From Paenibacillus sp. FSL H8-0048 (GTDB taxonomy: Bacteria; Bacillota; Bacilli; Paenibacillales; Paenibacillaceae): a DNA stretch of 64,000 nt. Positions within the stretch are counted from its first letter, which is position 1, and the number at the start of each line of letters is the position of its first letter. A program made the translations under genes and the position numbers. Below are positions 8,241 through 17,957 of this stretch, in pieces. The notes beneath the pieces were generated by a model. The model did not search any database and was not told where the DNA came from. It worked only from the letters and a program-made list of their open reading frames with translations. The stretch spans positions 1,736,001 to 1,800,000 of the forward strand of contig NZ_JBBODF010000001.1 of NCBI RefSeq assembly GCF_038002825.1, given 5' to 3'.

Positions 8241-10037
8241 ATGAAAACACACATCAAGCTGGGCAGAAAGTCCGCGCTGTTACTAGGGACGACCATCCTG
8301 CTGGTAACAACGGCGCTAAGTGGTTGCAGTGGTAATTCCAACAATGGAGGAGCTGCTGCGGGGACGGCCGAGCCCGGAACACCTGCTGAGTCATCCGATC
8401 CGGGCACAAGCAAAGGCATCGATCACAGCAAACCACTAACCATTACGGTATTCGACAACGCAGCTAACTATCAAGGCGAGCAGACGGGATGGTACGGCAA
8501 GCTGCTGAAAGACAAGTTCAATATCACACTGAACATTCTGGCTCCGCAGGTAGCGGGCGACCAGCTGTACAAGACACGCTCGGCATCCGGTGACCTCGGC
8601 GACCTCCTGATTATTGAGAACAGCCAGCTTGAGGAACTGATTCCGGCAGGCATGATTATGGATCTAACCGACATGATTAAGAACACGGAGCATCTGTCCC
8701 AATATGTAGACAATCACTTCAAGCCGTTCAATGTGGCCTTCGAGAAACAGAATCCGGATGGTAAAATCTATGCTCTCCCGGCCTTCACCGCCGATACTTC
8801 GCCAACGACCTTCTCGGAAGAGCTGCCATACTCCAGCCCGATCATGCCTTGGGATTATTACAAGGGAATCGGCGCGCCGAAGCTGAACAATCTGAACGAC
8901 CTGATGACAGCCCTGAAGGACATGCAGGCTAAATATCCGAAGACTCCGGACGGCAAGCCGATTGTTCCGATTACGCTGTGGAAGGACTGGGACGGCGGAA
9001 GCATGGAGAATGTCCGGTGGCTGAGCAACTGGTATGGCTATGAGCAGCCGAACGGTACGACAACGATTCAATTGAATGCCAAAGGCGATATCGTTCCGAT
9101 TGTGGACGACAACAGCATGTACAAGAAGATTCTGCAGTTCTATTATGACGCTAACAAAATGGGTCTCGTCGACCCGGATTCCCCTTCCCAGGACTGGAAC
9201 AAGGTATCTGAGAAGCTGACCAACAAGCAGGTGCTGCTCCTGTGGTACTCCTGGCAGAGAGGCTTCTACAACACGATTGAACGCGGCAACCAGGGTGACG
9301 GCAACGTGGCAGTTCCGATTGGCGATACCCACCTGATCCAGAACAGTGATGCTTATTTCGGGAACGGCAGAGTATTCGCCATCGGCTCCAAAGCGAAAGA
9401 ACCGGAAAGAATCATGGAACTGATGGACTGGATGTCTTCACCGGAGGGCCTGCGTTACTATACCAACGGTTTTGAGGGCTTCAACTATGAAAAGACAGCA
9501 GACGGCAAATTCAAGCTGACCGAAGTTGGTCAGACTGCATTCCAGGAAAACACCCCGGTCCCTGCTGAATATGGCGGCGGCGGTTACCAGGATGGCCAGA
9601 GCAAGGTCAACTCGATGATTATGAGTGATTTCGTGACCGACCCGGAAACCAAAGAGTTCTATAACAGCACCTACTGGGCTTCCACCATCGAAGCGAATAA
9701 AACCAAGCTGACCACCGACTGGCAGAGCACCTATGACGCCACTACTCCGACCGAGTACTATACAAAGAACAACATGATCGACATCGTGCCGAACATCAAC
9801 ACCAGTCTTGGCTCCGATTCCTCTGACGTCAAGAACAAACGCAGCCAGATCTCGGATTATGTCAAGAACACCTCCTGGAAAATGATCTTCGCCAAGGACC
9901 AGGCCGAATTCGACCAGCTCTGGACCAAGCTGAAGAGCGATGTGGAAGGTCTGGGCTGGAACGATGTCTTCGCGGTAGACAAGGAAAGAGCAGAGAAAAT
10001 CGTTAAAATGCGTGCTGACGCGATTGCTAACAAGTAA
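8241..10037 (+). CDS. Extracellular sugar-binding lipoprotein (about 600 residues, LplA/YtcQ-like)
   Basis: A 598-residue protein with a lipoprotein signal peptide (lipobox LSGC at residues 26-29) and a Ser/Asn/Gly-rich linker, then a large extracellular solute-binding domain. The start follows GGGGGG six bases upstream, and the gene ends the permease-permease-binding protein operon, 40 bp before a strong terminator. The large size matches the LplA/YtcQ class that serves LplB/LplC permeases for complex oligosaccharides. Here the binding protein comes last; in the other systems of the window it comes first. Confidence 0.93.
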   Translation: MKTHIKLGRKSALLLGTTILLVTTALSGCSGNSNNGGAAAGTAEPGTPAESSDPGTSKGIDHSKPLTITVFDNAANYQGEQTGWYGKLLKDKFNITLNILAPQVAGDQLYKTRSASGDLGDLLIIENSQLEELIPAGMIMDLTDMIKNTEHLSQYVDNHFKPFNVAFEKQNPDGKIYALPAFTADTSPTTFSEELPYSSPIMPWDYYKGIGAPKLNNLNDLMTALKDMQAKYPKTPDGKPIVPITLWKDWDGGSMENVRWLSNWYGYEQPNGTTTIQLNAKGDIVPIVDDNSMYKKILQFYYDANKMGLVDPDSPSQDWNKVSEKLTNKQVLLLWYSWQRGFYNTIERGNQGDGNVAVPIGDTHLIQNSDAYFGNGRVFAIGSKAKEPERIMELMDWMSSPEGLRYYTNGFEGFNYEKTADGKFKLTEVGQTAFQENTPVPAEYGGGGYQDGQSKVNSMIMSDFVTDPETKEFYNSTYWASTIEANKTKLTTDWQSTYDATTPTEYYTKNNMIDIVPNINTSLGSDSSDVKNKRSQISDYVKNTSWKMIFAKDQAEFDQLWTKLKSDVEGLGWNDVFAVDKERAEKIVKMRADAIANK

Positions 10038-10076
10038 GCAAATGAACGTTAATGCGTAAGCTGTAAAAGCAAAAGA

Positions 10077-10125
10077 AAAGGCAGCCCCGGAGCCATTATG
10101 TAATGGCTTTGGGACTGCCTTTTTT
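10077..10125 (+). terminator. Rho-independent terminator of the permease/binding-protein operon
   Basis: A long imperfect stem (AAAGGCAG.CCC.GAGCCATTA pairing with TAATGGCTT.GGG.CTGCCTTT) is followed by TTT. It starts 40 bp after the binding-protein stop codon. Confidence 0.9.
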
Positions 10126-10197
10126 GGCGGCTTCCGTCTCTCAATTCCGGCCAACGAACCAATCTCCAGCCGTTCGGGTACCTCATCGGCAAACAAA

Positions 10198-10373
10198 TGG
10201 ATAAACGTATCTTAATTTCCCGCTTTCTAAGGATTACCCGGCAACAAGTGGAAAAAACATAATTAATTTTGAGATTTCACCCACTTCAGGTGAATTGTGA
10301 TGAATTAAGTGCCTTTTATCCAACTCCTGTTCCCGTAAGGAAAGTTGGTTCATCAGCAAGTGTATAAATTCCA
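10198..10373. repeat. Intergenic element A: four 20-bp boxes, two direct then two inverted, spacing 51/54/51
   Basis: Box 1 at 10198-10217 (TGGATAAACGTATCTTAATT) and box 2 at 10249-10268 are direct. Box 3 at 10303-10322 and a diverged box 4 at 10354-10373 (12 of 20 bases as box 3) are inverted. Start-to-start distances are 51, 54 and 51 bp, the same as in the element at 24643. It lies in the convergent region between the operon terminator and the esterase gene. The rest of 10374-10536 holds only a small tandem repeat of TGAGTAATTA (10451 and 10462) and no gene. Confidence 0.75.
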
Positions 10374-10536
10374 TCTATTTCCTCGCAACTTCTCCATAGC
10401 CGCGTGCTGTGCTGTCTTGTGTGACCGGTGGATGATAAACAGACGTTAGTTGAGTAATTACTGAGTAATTAGTTGGCGGTCATCGTACGTTGGGCGGGTG
10501 ATTGGCAGGAGATTACGCAGCGCTTCCAGCCAGAAT

Positions 10537-10563
10537 AGGAGGCACCCACTCCGGGCGCCTCCT
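10537..10563 (-). terminator. Terminator-like hairpin after esterase gene
   Basis: AGGAGGC pairs with GCCTCCT, with an inner CCC/GGG pairing, directly downstream of the esterase stop on the minus strand. There is no clear T-run, so efficiency is uncertain. Confidence 0.55.
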
Positions 10564-10570
10564 AGACCAT

Positions 10571-11359
<789 letters not shown>

Positions 11360-11494
11360 TCATTCCTCTCATAGATTATATGTACATCCCCACACTTTGT
11401 TTATTCGATAAACTAAGTCCGGAATCCTGCTGAGGAAGCTGCTGAGCAAAAAAATATTTGGAGCATCGAAATCCATCAGTAACGCCTGTACGGA

Positions 11495-12354
11495 CTAGAT
11501 TTGACGTTCATACACATACGAATGCATTGGAATAATCTCCACTGGATGCAGAGATTGATAGAGGGCATTAGCCTCAGCAGAAAAACCCGTAATGTATGCC
11601 GTTGTCACACCTTGCTCCTTCAAGCGGATGAAGCATGCAGAAATGACAGACTTGCCGAAGCCGCGTTGCCGGTAATCCGGGTGGGTCCCAATCGTCTCTA
11701 TAACCGCTATCTTGTTGTCCTGATCCACGAACCCGAAACAGAAGGCAACAGGCCGCCCTTTATCATCCACTACCGAGAAATCAAGCTCCGCCTTATAGGA
11801 CTTTAGATCTTTTCTCCAGTACTCTATGCTCCCTGCATTGGCCTTCGTCTGTCCCTTCCGCCATTGAGCGGATATGGAACCCTTCTTCCAGATTCAAAAT
11901 GTATTCCGTATGCGTAAGATCGTATCTTCGGGTGTTCCCGATATGAGAATCCTGCACAAATCCTTGGTCTAATAATGCCTGAACCTCCAGACCATAGGGA
12001 TAGCAGTCGGTGTTGAGCTTCTTTTTCCCCTCGCCCCATACATTCCGTGTCCATTCCACCATCTCGCCTGCCAGTTGCGGATAATCCGGGTGGACAATTA
12101 AGCTGAAGAAGCTGCCCCGTCAAAGTTACCATTGTTCTCAAAAAGGCATGAATGTTATTGAAATTCTCCAGGGTGTTCATGTACTCCTCACTCATTGCTT
12201 CCATCCCCATCCGGCTCTCATAATTGCACTCTGCTTCTATTATAAGAGGAACTATCTCTTCATTTATAGGCAGAGAACAATCATAACAATCTGTTGTCTT
12301 GCACTTACTGTATTGTATACCGATGCTTGGATTCATAAGATGATATAACCTCAA
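11495..12354 (-). pseudogene. GNAT-family acetyltransferase, broken by two frameshifts
   Basis: Three overlapping minus-strand frames together make one GNAT-like protein of about 285 residues. The first frame (MRLYHLMNPS..., from 12354) carries on sensibly to about 12110. The second (FFSLIVHPDYPQLAGEMVEWTRNVW...) runs to about 11880, and the third (ISAQWRKGQTKANAGSIEYWRKDLKSY...) to 11495. The third piece contains the acetyl-CoA loop GTHPDYRQRGFGKSVI. Each junction shifts the reading frame, so no intact enzyme can be made unless the shifts are sequencing errors. The substrate is unknown. The neighbours are unrelated transport genes. Confidence 0.8.
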
Positions 12355-12397
12355 GCGGGGTGCAGGCAGGTTAAATCCCTGCCCCTCCCCCCTGTCA

Positions 12398-13315
12398 TCA
12401 ACCCTTAACGCCGCCGACCGTCATCCCCTGAACAAAATACTTCTGCAGGAACGGATAGACCATCAGAATGGGTACACTTGCAACGATGGTCATCGTAGCA
12501 CGCAACGAGGTTGGCGTTACCCTTACTGCATTATCTGCAGATTGATAGGCATCCACTGCACCTGCAGTCGCAGACGTATTGGTTGTCTGCAGAATTTTCA
12601 TCAGCTCGTACTGAAGTGTGCTCAGCTTGATATTGGAGGAGTTGTACAGAAATACATCAAACCAGGAATTCCACTGTCCCACAGCCACAAACAGAGATAC
12701 AGTGGCCATTGCAGGAATCGTCAACGGCAGTACTACACGGACAAAGGTCGTGAATTCCCCGGCACCGTCGATCCGGGCGGACTCCAGAATCCCTTCAGGC
12801 AGGCCTTCAATGAAAGATCGGATGACAATCATATTGAACACACCGATAATCCCCGGAACAATATAGACCCAGAAAGAATCCGTCAGGCCCACATTCCGGA
12901 TCAGCAGGTAGCCGGGAATCAGGCCGCCGCTGAAATACATGGTGAATACGAAGAACATTGTGACGAACTTGCGGAGTACGAATTCCTGGCGGCTCAAGGT
13001 GAAGGCCAGCATGGCGGTACAGAAGACTGAGACTGCCGTTCCGATCACTGTACGCAGAAGGGAGATCAGCGTGGCATGATAGATGTCCGATTCCCCGAAG
13101 ATATACTTGTAATTGCTAAAGGTCCACATCCGCGGCCACAAATAAATCCCGCCTCTGACAGCATCATTAGCATCATTAAGGGAGATGGCGATCATATTAA
13201 CGAAGGGATACATCGTGACAATCATCAGACATAGCATAAAAATGATGTTGCAAATATCAAATACACGGTCTCCCAGACTGGAATTACGCAAACGCGATTT
13301 TCTTGCTGCTTGCAT
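12398..13315 (-). CDS. ABC sugar transporter permease, LplC/YtcP-like
   Basis: A 305-residue CUT1 permease with six helices, an EAA loop (ILESARIDGAGEFTTFVRVVLPLTIP) and the family C-terminus (YPFLQKYFVQGMTVGGVKG). A strong AAAGGAGG precedes the ATG, and the partner permease gene ends 15 bp upstream. It is the last gene of the regulator-kinase-binding protein-permease-permease operon. A short stem (GGCAGG/CCTGCC, 12365-12383) follows its stop without a T-run. Confidence 0.94.
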   Translation of the reverse strand: MQAARKSRLRNSSLGDRVFDICNIIFMLCLMIVTMYPFVNMIAISLNDANDAVRGGIYLWPRMWTFSNYKYIFGESDIYHATLISLLRTVIGTAVSVFCTAMLAFTLSRQEFVLRKFVTMFFVFTMYFSGGLIPGYLLIRNVGLTDSFWVYIVPGIIGVFNMIVIRSFIEGLPEGILESARIDGAGEFTTFVRVVLPLTIPAMATVSLFVAVGQWNSWFDVFLYNSSNIKLSTLQYELMKILQTTNTSATAGAVDAYQSADNAVRVTPTSLRATMTIVASVPILMVYPFLQKYFVQGMTVGGVKG

Positions 13316-13330
13316 GACATATACCTCCTT

Positions 13331-14299
13331 TTAGAATAATCTGCTTTCTCCCATTTTTTTGGCGATGCTGTTGGCTGAGAACAGGAAGATGAAGCTGACC
13401 AAAGTTTTGAATATCCCTGCAGCAGTACCCAGGGAGAAATTACCCATTCCAAGTCCATATTTCAGCACGAATATATCCAGGTTCTCCGAGAAGTCAATGT
13501 TCATCCCGTTACCGAGCAAATATTGCGCCTCAAATCCGGACTCAAGAATATTACCCATATTCATAATCAGGAGAATGATAATAACCGGCTTGAGTCCGGG
13601 AAGCGTGATATTAAGCATCCGCTGAAAACGGCTGGCTCCGTCGATTTCAGCCGCCTCATATTGAGAGGGGTCGATGGAAGTGATGGCGGCCAGGTAGATG
13701 ATGGTGTTCCAGCCCACATCCTTCCATACCTGTGTTGCCCCGAGAATTCCCCAGAAATAACTCCCTTTGCCCATCCAGAGTACAGGTTTGTCCAGGAGAT
13801 GAAGCTTGGTAAGCAGGACATTGACAATCCCGTCCGGCGATAATACCGTCAGCACAATACTCGACGCCACTACCCAGGAGATGAAATGCGGCAAGTAGCT
13901 GACGGTTTGCACCACACGCTTAAAAATAATATTCTTCAGCTCATTTAACAGAAGCGCAAGCGTAATTGCCGTAACAAACCCAAATACTAATTGAATACCG
14001 CTCATGACGAGTGTATTCCGCAGCACACGATAAAAGGTGCTGTCCTCAAACAGTATCCTAAAGTGCTTTAACCCCGCCCATTGCTGCTCTGAGAAGCTCT
14101 TGGCCGGCTTGTAATTCTGAAAAGCCATGGTCCAGCCCCAGAGCGGGAGGTACTTGAATACAAACGCCCAAAGAACAAAAGGAATACACATGAAAGCCAG
14201 TGTTCTCTGCTGAATAAGACGCTTGAAGAATGAATGGTTTCTATTGAAAAGGATTCCCTTGTTGTTGAGGGGGGGTAGAGCATGTACTGGTTTCTCCAC
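13331..14299 (-). CDS. ABC sugar transporter permease, LplB-like
   Basis: A 322-residue permease. The start is GTG at 14299 after GGGAGA seven bases upstream. A charged N-terminal tail precedes the first helix (LAFMCIPFVLWAFVFKYLPLWGWTMAFQNYKP, the LplB hallmark). The EAA loop reads QYEAAEIDGASRFQRMLNITLPGLKP. It forms the membrane channel with the next gene's product and follows the binding-protein gene after an intercistronic stem-loop. Confidence 0.94.
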   Translation of the reverse strand: MEKPVHALPPLNNKGILFNRNHSFFKRLIQQRTLAFMCIPFVLWAFVFKYLPLWGWTMAFQNYKPAKSFSEQQWAGLKHFRILFEDSTFYRVLRNTLVMSGIQLVFGFVTAITLALLLNELKNIIFKRVVQTVSYLPHFISWVVASSIVLTVLSPDGIVNVLLTKLHLLDKPVLWMGKGSYFWGILGATQVWKDVGWNTIIYLAAITSIDPSQYEAAEIDGASRFQRMLNITLPGLKPVIIILLIMNMGNILESGFEAQYLLGNGMNIDFSENLDIFVLKYGLGMGNFSLGTAAGIFKTLVSFIFLFSANSIAKKMGESRLF

Positions 14300-14333
14300 T
14301 GGTTCTTCTCCCTTCTGACACCTTGCTGATTAC

Positions 14334-14374
14334 AGCTGCGGGCCGGAGCAGCTTCCCCCTTCCAGCCCGCAGCT
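14334..14374 (-). terminator. Intercistronic stem-loop between binding-protein and permease genes
   Basis: A perfect 10-bp stem (AGCTGCGGGC / GCCCGCAGCT) with a 21-nt loop and no T-run. It probably lets the binding protein be made in excess over the permeases by partial termination or 3' end protection. Confidence 0.65.
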
Positions 14375-14396
14375 TATAGCTGGTTCTGTCTCTAGA

Positions 14397-16085
14397 TTAC
14401 CATTTGCCTGCTACACGTTCCTGAACCTTCTTGGTGATGAAATCTTCATAGGTTTTCTTATCCAGCTTGTCGAACTGGGCCATGTAATCTCCCCAATTCT
14501 TGTCGAAGTTGGCCGGTGTGTCCAGAACCATAGCAGGCAGATGTTTACGCTGTAAATCGTCAGCCTTGGTAATGAACATCTGTTCAGGGGAACCTTGTTC
14601 CAGGGCAATGGACCAGGCAGGAGACCAAGGGCGCTCATCGGGGTCGTTGAACAGCTCACTGAAGGTCTTCACTCCGTAAGCTTCGAGCAGCTTCTTGTCG
14701 CCATCCGTATAACCGTAAGAGGCTACCTCAGGCTGGTTACCCGGACCATAGGCATTGCCATCCTGCAGAACAGAGTTATTGCCATAACGCGGCCAGCTGT
14801 AGTTGAAATAGTCAAACCCGAATTTCATGCTCTGCTCAGGATCTTCGTGCAGCTGGCGCTGCGCATCGTTGGCATAAGTGAATCTTCCATTCGCGTCAAC
14901 AGCGTAGCTCTGATCCTTGATACCCCATTGAACCAGAATCTGATTCTCTTCCTTGAGCAGGTTGTCGAAGTATTGGATAATACGAACGGGGTCTTTGGCT
15001 TTCACTGTAATGCCTACACCATAATTGTTTACGAAGCCGGGAGGGTCAATATATTGATCCTTGATCTCTTTATCAAATACGATCGGAAGCGCAACATAGC
15101 GCATGTCGTCATTACCGGCCTTCTTGAGGTTATTCGTCGCATCCCCAACCTGCCAGGAATAGCTGAAGTACCCGAGTACACGTCCCGACGTCAGCTTCGC
15201 CAGATACTGGTCTCTGTTCATGGTGAAGGATTCAGGGTCAACCAGCCCCTCGGCGTTAGCTTCATTCAGCTTCTTGATCCATCGCTTCTGATAATCGGAG
15301 CCCCCAACCAGCTTAGCCTCATGGGTCTTCATATCGACAATGGTGCTGCCGTCATTCGGATAGCCTGCCAGGTGATTGGCTGGATTCTGAAGGGTGAAGA
15401 AGCTTCCCTGTTCACCAGCAAGGGTAGCGAAGCCAATCGTCTCCTGTCCGCCCACCTGGGGATGCTTCTCTTTGTATTGCTTCAGCAAGTCGAAATATTC
15501 ATCAAGCGTCTTAATCTTCGGATAATTGAATTCCTTCAGCACAGACCGCTGAATGTAGAAGCCGGTCTGGAAGTTAGGCTCGGAGACATAGCCGATGTTC
15601 GCACCGTAAGGGAAGAAGTAGAGCTTGCCGTCTTGTTGTCTGAATTTATCAAAGTAGGGTCCGTATACCCGTTTAATATTGGGTCCGTATTGTTCAATAA
15701 GATCATCAAGCGGAATAAATGCCCCTGCGTCCATAAGCTTAGCCATTTGACCGCTGGAATCAATAATGTCCGGATAGTCTCCGCTGGCAATCATCACGCC
15801 CGCCTTGGTATCCCCATCGCCGACCAGATATTCAATATTCCAGTCCACTCCAGTCTGATTCTGCAGCTCTTTGCCGATTGTTGTTTCACTTCCCAAGACT
15901 TGTTTCTTGGGTGCCCCGAAGCTGAAATACTTGTAGGTCACTGCCGGAGCATCCTCATTGCCTCCCGCATTCGTGCTCTGTGCTGAGGTGTCCGGCGCAG
16001 TGTTGCTGTTGCCTCCGCCGCAGCCTCCCAATGCCGCCGCCAGAATGAGTACCAGACTGGTGGTCAAAAGCTTATTTTTTAACAT
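14397..16085 (-). CDS. Extracellular sugar-binding lipoprotein (LplA/YtcQ-like)
   Basis: A 562-residue lipoprotein. The signal peptide ends in a lipobox (LGGC at about residues 19-22) followed by a Gly/Ser/Asn linker. The mature part has the large LplA-type fold with segments such as ATLAGEQGSFFTLQNPANHLAGYPNDGS shared with the binding protein at 39344. The GGGGG ribosome site is about 11 bases from the ATG. The sensor kinase ends 135 bp upstream, and that gap holds a cre-like box, so this gene probably has its own promoter besides read-through from the regulator-kinase genes. Confidence 0.94.
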   Translation of the reverse strand: MLKNKLLTTSLVLILAAALGGCGGGNSNTAPDTSAQSTNAGGNEDAPAVTYKYFSFGAPKKQVLGSETTIGKELQNQTGVDWNIEYLVGDGDTKAGVMIASGDYPDIIDSSGQMAKLMDAGAFIPLDDLIEQYGPNIKRVYGPYFDKFRQQDGKLYFFPYGANIGYVSEPNFQTGFYIQRSVLKEFNYPKIKTLDEYFDLLKQYKEKHPQVGGQETIGFATLAGEQGSFFTLQNPANHLAGYPNDGSTIVDMKTHEAKLVGGSDYQKRWIKKLNEANAEGLVDPESFTMNRDQYLAKLTSGRVLGYFSYSWQVGDATNNLKKAGNDDMRYVALPIVFDKEIKDQYIDPPGFVNNYGVGITVKAKDPVRIIQYFDNLLKEENQILVQWGIKDQSYAVDANGRFTYANDAQRQLHEDPEQSMKFGFDYFNYSWPRYGNNSVLQDGNAYGPGNQPEVASYGYTDGDKKLLEAYGVKTFSELFNDPDERPWSPAWSIALEQGSPEQMFITKADDLQRKHLPAMVLDTPANFDKNWGDYMAQFDKLDKKTYEDFITKKVQERVAGKW

Positions 16086-16129
16086 TTTTACTAAATCCCC
16101 CTTAACTGTTCTTGTAATTCCATAAATTG

Positions 16130-16144
16130 TGTAAGCTCTTTCAA
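16130..16144 (-). promoter_or_regulatory. cre-like box upstream of binding-protein gene
   Basis: On the minus strand the sequence reads TTGAAAGAGCTTACA, one base (A for C in the central CG) away from the cre consensus. It lies 45 bp upstream of the binding-protein start, beside a TATATT that could be a -10 box. Confidence 0.45.
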
Positions 16145-16220
16145 TATACCAAGAAACCGCTTACTTTCTTACCCGACAAACCATACCTTGTGCTTCAAAA
16201 TGTATACCCATATTGCGATG

Positions 16221-17945
16221 TCATACGGTGCTGTTATCCATCAGCGGCAGGGAGATGAGAATAACCATCCCTTCCCCTTCCCGGGTCTCAACTGCAAATT
16301 CAAACTGATCCTGGAAGATCAGCTTCAGGCGGTAGTATGCATTCTTCATCCCAACCCGCTCACCGATACCGCCATCCTCCTGCAGATAGAGCAGCAGCTC
16401 CTCCAGCTTCTCCGGTGACAGCCCCATCCCGTTATCCTCCAGTCTGAGAATCAGCCGTTCTGCTTGCACAGTCACTGAGATGGAGATGATTCCGCTATCC
16501 GCGATGGACTCGACCCCATGGATACTGGCATTCTCGACAAACGGCAACAGCACCATTTTGGGAATCCGCTGCCTCAGGGCTTCCGGGTCTGCCACGATGC
16601 TATATTCCAGCTTGTCGCCGAAGCGGTACTGCTGAATCTCCAGGAAGCTCTCAATCAGCTCCAGCTCTTCGCTGACGGTAACATAGTTCTGACTCCAGGA
16701 GATGGACTTCCGGAACATTTTCGCCATATGCTGAATGATCTTTGCCGTCTCCTTCTCGCCCTTGATGATGCTGCGCATGCGCACGGATTCGAGCGAGTTG
16801 AACAGGAAATGGGGATTAATCTGGCTAAGCAGGGCATGCAGCTGCGCTTGCTGCTCCCTAAGCTCCAGGTCCTTCTTCTGGATATCGGCAACGTAGACCT
16901 CGTTAATCAGGCTGTTGATCGTTTCGGTCATGCGGTTGAACTCCATGGTTAACTGGCCGATCTCATCTCTGGCCTCTTCATAGGGAATGGTCTGGAAGTT
17001 CTGCGCCTTGACCTTCTTCATATATTTGAGAATCCGGACCAGCCGTACATGAATCGAGCGGGACATCACCGCAATGATGATTGTGGGCAATATAAAGTTG
17101 ATGCAGGCAAACCAAATGACAAAAGAACGCGATTTCCTGACTTCGTTCAGCACAAGCTCCTCATTCATCACGCCCGCAAGTGTCCACCCTTCCAGATAAT
17201 TAATCCCGGTATACGCAGCCTGGAATTCAAGGGAATTCTTAGGCTGGAGAATGCTCCTGAAAGGGACCAGCCCCGGGCTCGCCGCCTCATCATTCGCATA
17301 CTGAACCCGGCCTTGGGGATCTAACAGATACACAGCGCCATTGAAGGTGCTGCCGTTAAAAATCTGCTGAATCCGCTCCATGTTCAAATCAATTTTGACG
17401 AGCTGCTCCATTCCGCTGGTGTAATAATTATTTAATTTTTGAATCAGACTGAATTTCTGCTCCGAATAGACAAAGGTCGGATAAGGTGCCGACAAGGCTT
17501 TGGACTGGGTATACCAGTCTGATTTGCGGATTTTACCGGTTAGACGGTCAATATAGCCGGAGGTCAGCACTGTAGGATTATCGGTGTACACCTGATACCA
17601 ACGGACACCCTGTACGCCTTGATTGGACAAGGCTCCTTCCAGGTAGCTGTTGAATGTCTGTACATAATCCATCTCACTGGTGAATTTGCGGGAAATGGTC
17701 TTATTAAAGATGGGGTCGGCATACAGCGAATACGATAAGCCTACTCCCTGGTCGATTGCCACCTGCAGTTCGGCTCTCAAATTGTTCAGTGCCATGTCGG
17801 CATCACGGATTTTTTGATTGCGGATATTGGTGGTTGTGACGTGATAGAACACGATATTGGTGAGGACAATGGGAATAAATACGGACAGTACGTACATGAG
17901 CAGCAGCTTCTCGCGCAGCTTCATGTAATTTAACAGCTTTTTCAT
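16221..17945 (-). CDS. Sensor histidine kinase, YesM family
   Basis: A 574-residue membrane sensor. Two helices (about 13-33 and 278-298) bracket an extracellular sensing domain (dCache-like); a HAMP linker follows, then the His_kinase domain with the phospho-acceptor His379 in SQINPHFLFNS. The ATPase domain has an N-box (FVENASIHG, Asn472) and DNGMG. It should phosphorylate the response regulator encoded 12 bp upstream, and the pair precedes a sugar ABC transporter, the usual YesMN arrangement. The signal is probably an oligosaccharide or a loaded binding protein. Confidence 0.93.
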   Translation of the reverse strand: MKKLLNYMKLREKLLLMYVLSVFIPIVLTNIVFYHVTTTNIRNQKIRDADMALNNLRAELQVAIDQGVGLSYSLYADPIFNKTISRKFTSEMDYVQTFNSYLEGALSNQGVQGVRWYQVYTDNPTVLTSGYIDRLTGKIRKSDWYTQSKALSAPYPTFVYSEQKFSLIQKLNNYYTSGMEQLVKIDLNMERIQQIFNGSTFNGAVYLLDPQGRVQYANDEAASPGLVPFRSILQPKNSLEFQAAYTGINYLEGWTLAGVMNEELVLNEVRKSRSFVIWFACINFILPTIIIAVMSRSIHVRLVRILKYMKKVKAQNFQTIPYEEARDEIGQLTMEFNRMTETINSLINEVYVADIQKKDLELREQQAQLHALLSQINPHFLFNSLESVRMRSIIKGEKETAKIIQHMAKMFRKSISWSQNYVTVSEELELIESFLEIQQYRFGDKLEYSIVADPEALRQRIPKMVLLPFVENASIHGVESIADSGIISISVTVQAERLILRLEDNGMGLSPEKLEELLLYLQEDGGIGERVGMKNAYYRLKLIFQDQFEFAVETREGEGMVILISLPLMDNSTV

Positions 17946-17957
17946 TGGATCGCCCCG

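Noticed and set aside
10126..10536. Insertion sequence remnant
   Set aside because: No transposase fragment or target duplication; the inverted boxes form a regular four-box element shared with 24643.
14595..15986. Plus-strand open frame of 463 codons
   Set aside because: Antisense to a clear binding-protein gene; no recognisable domain.
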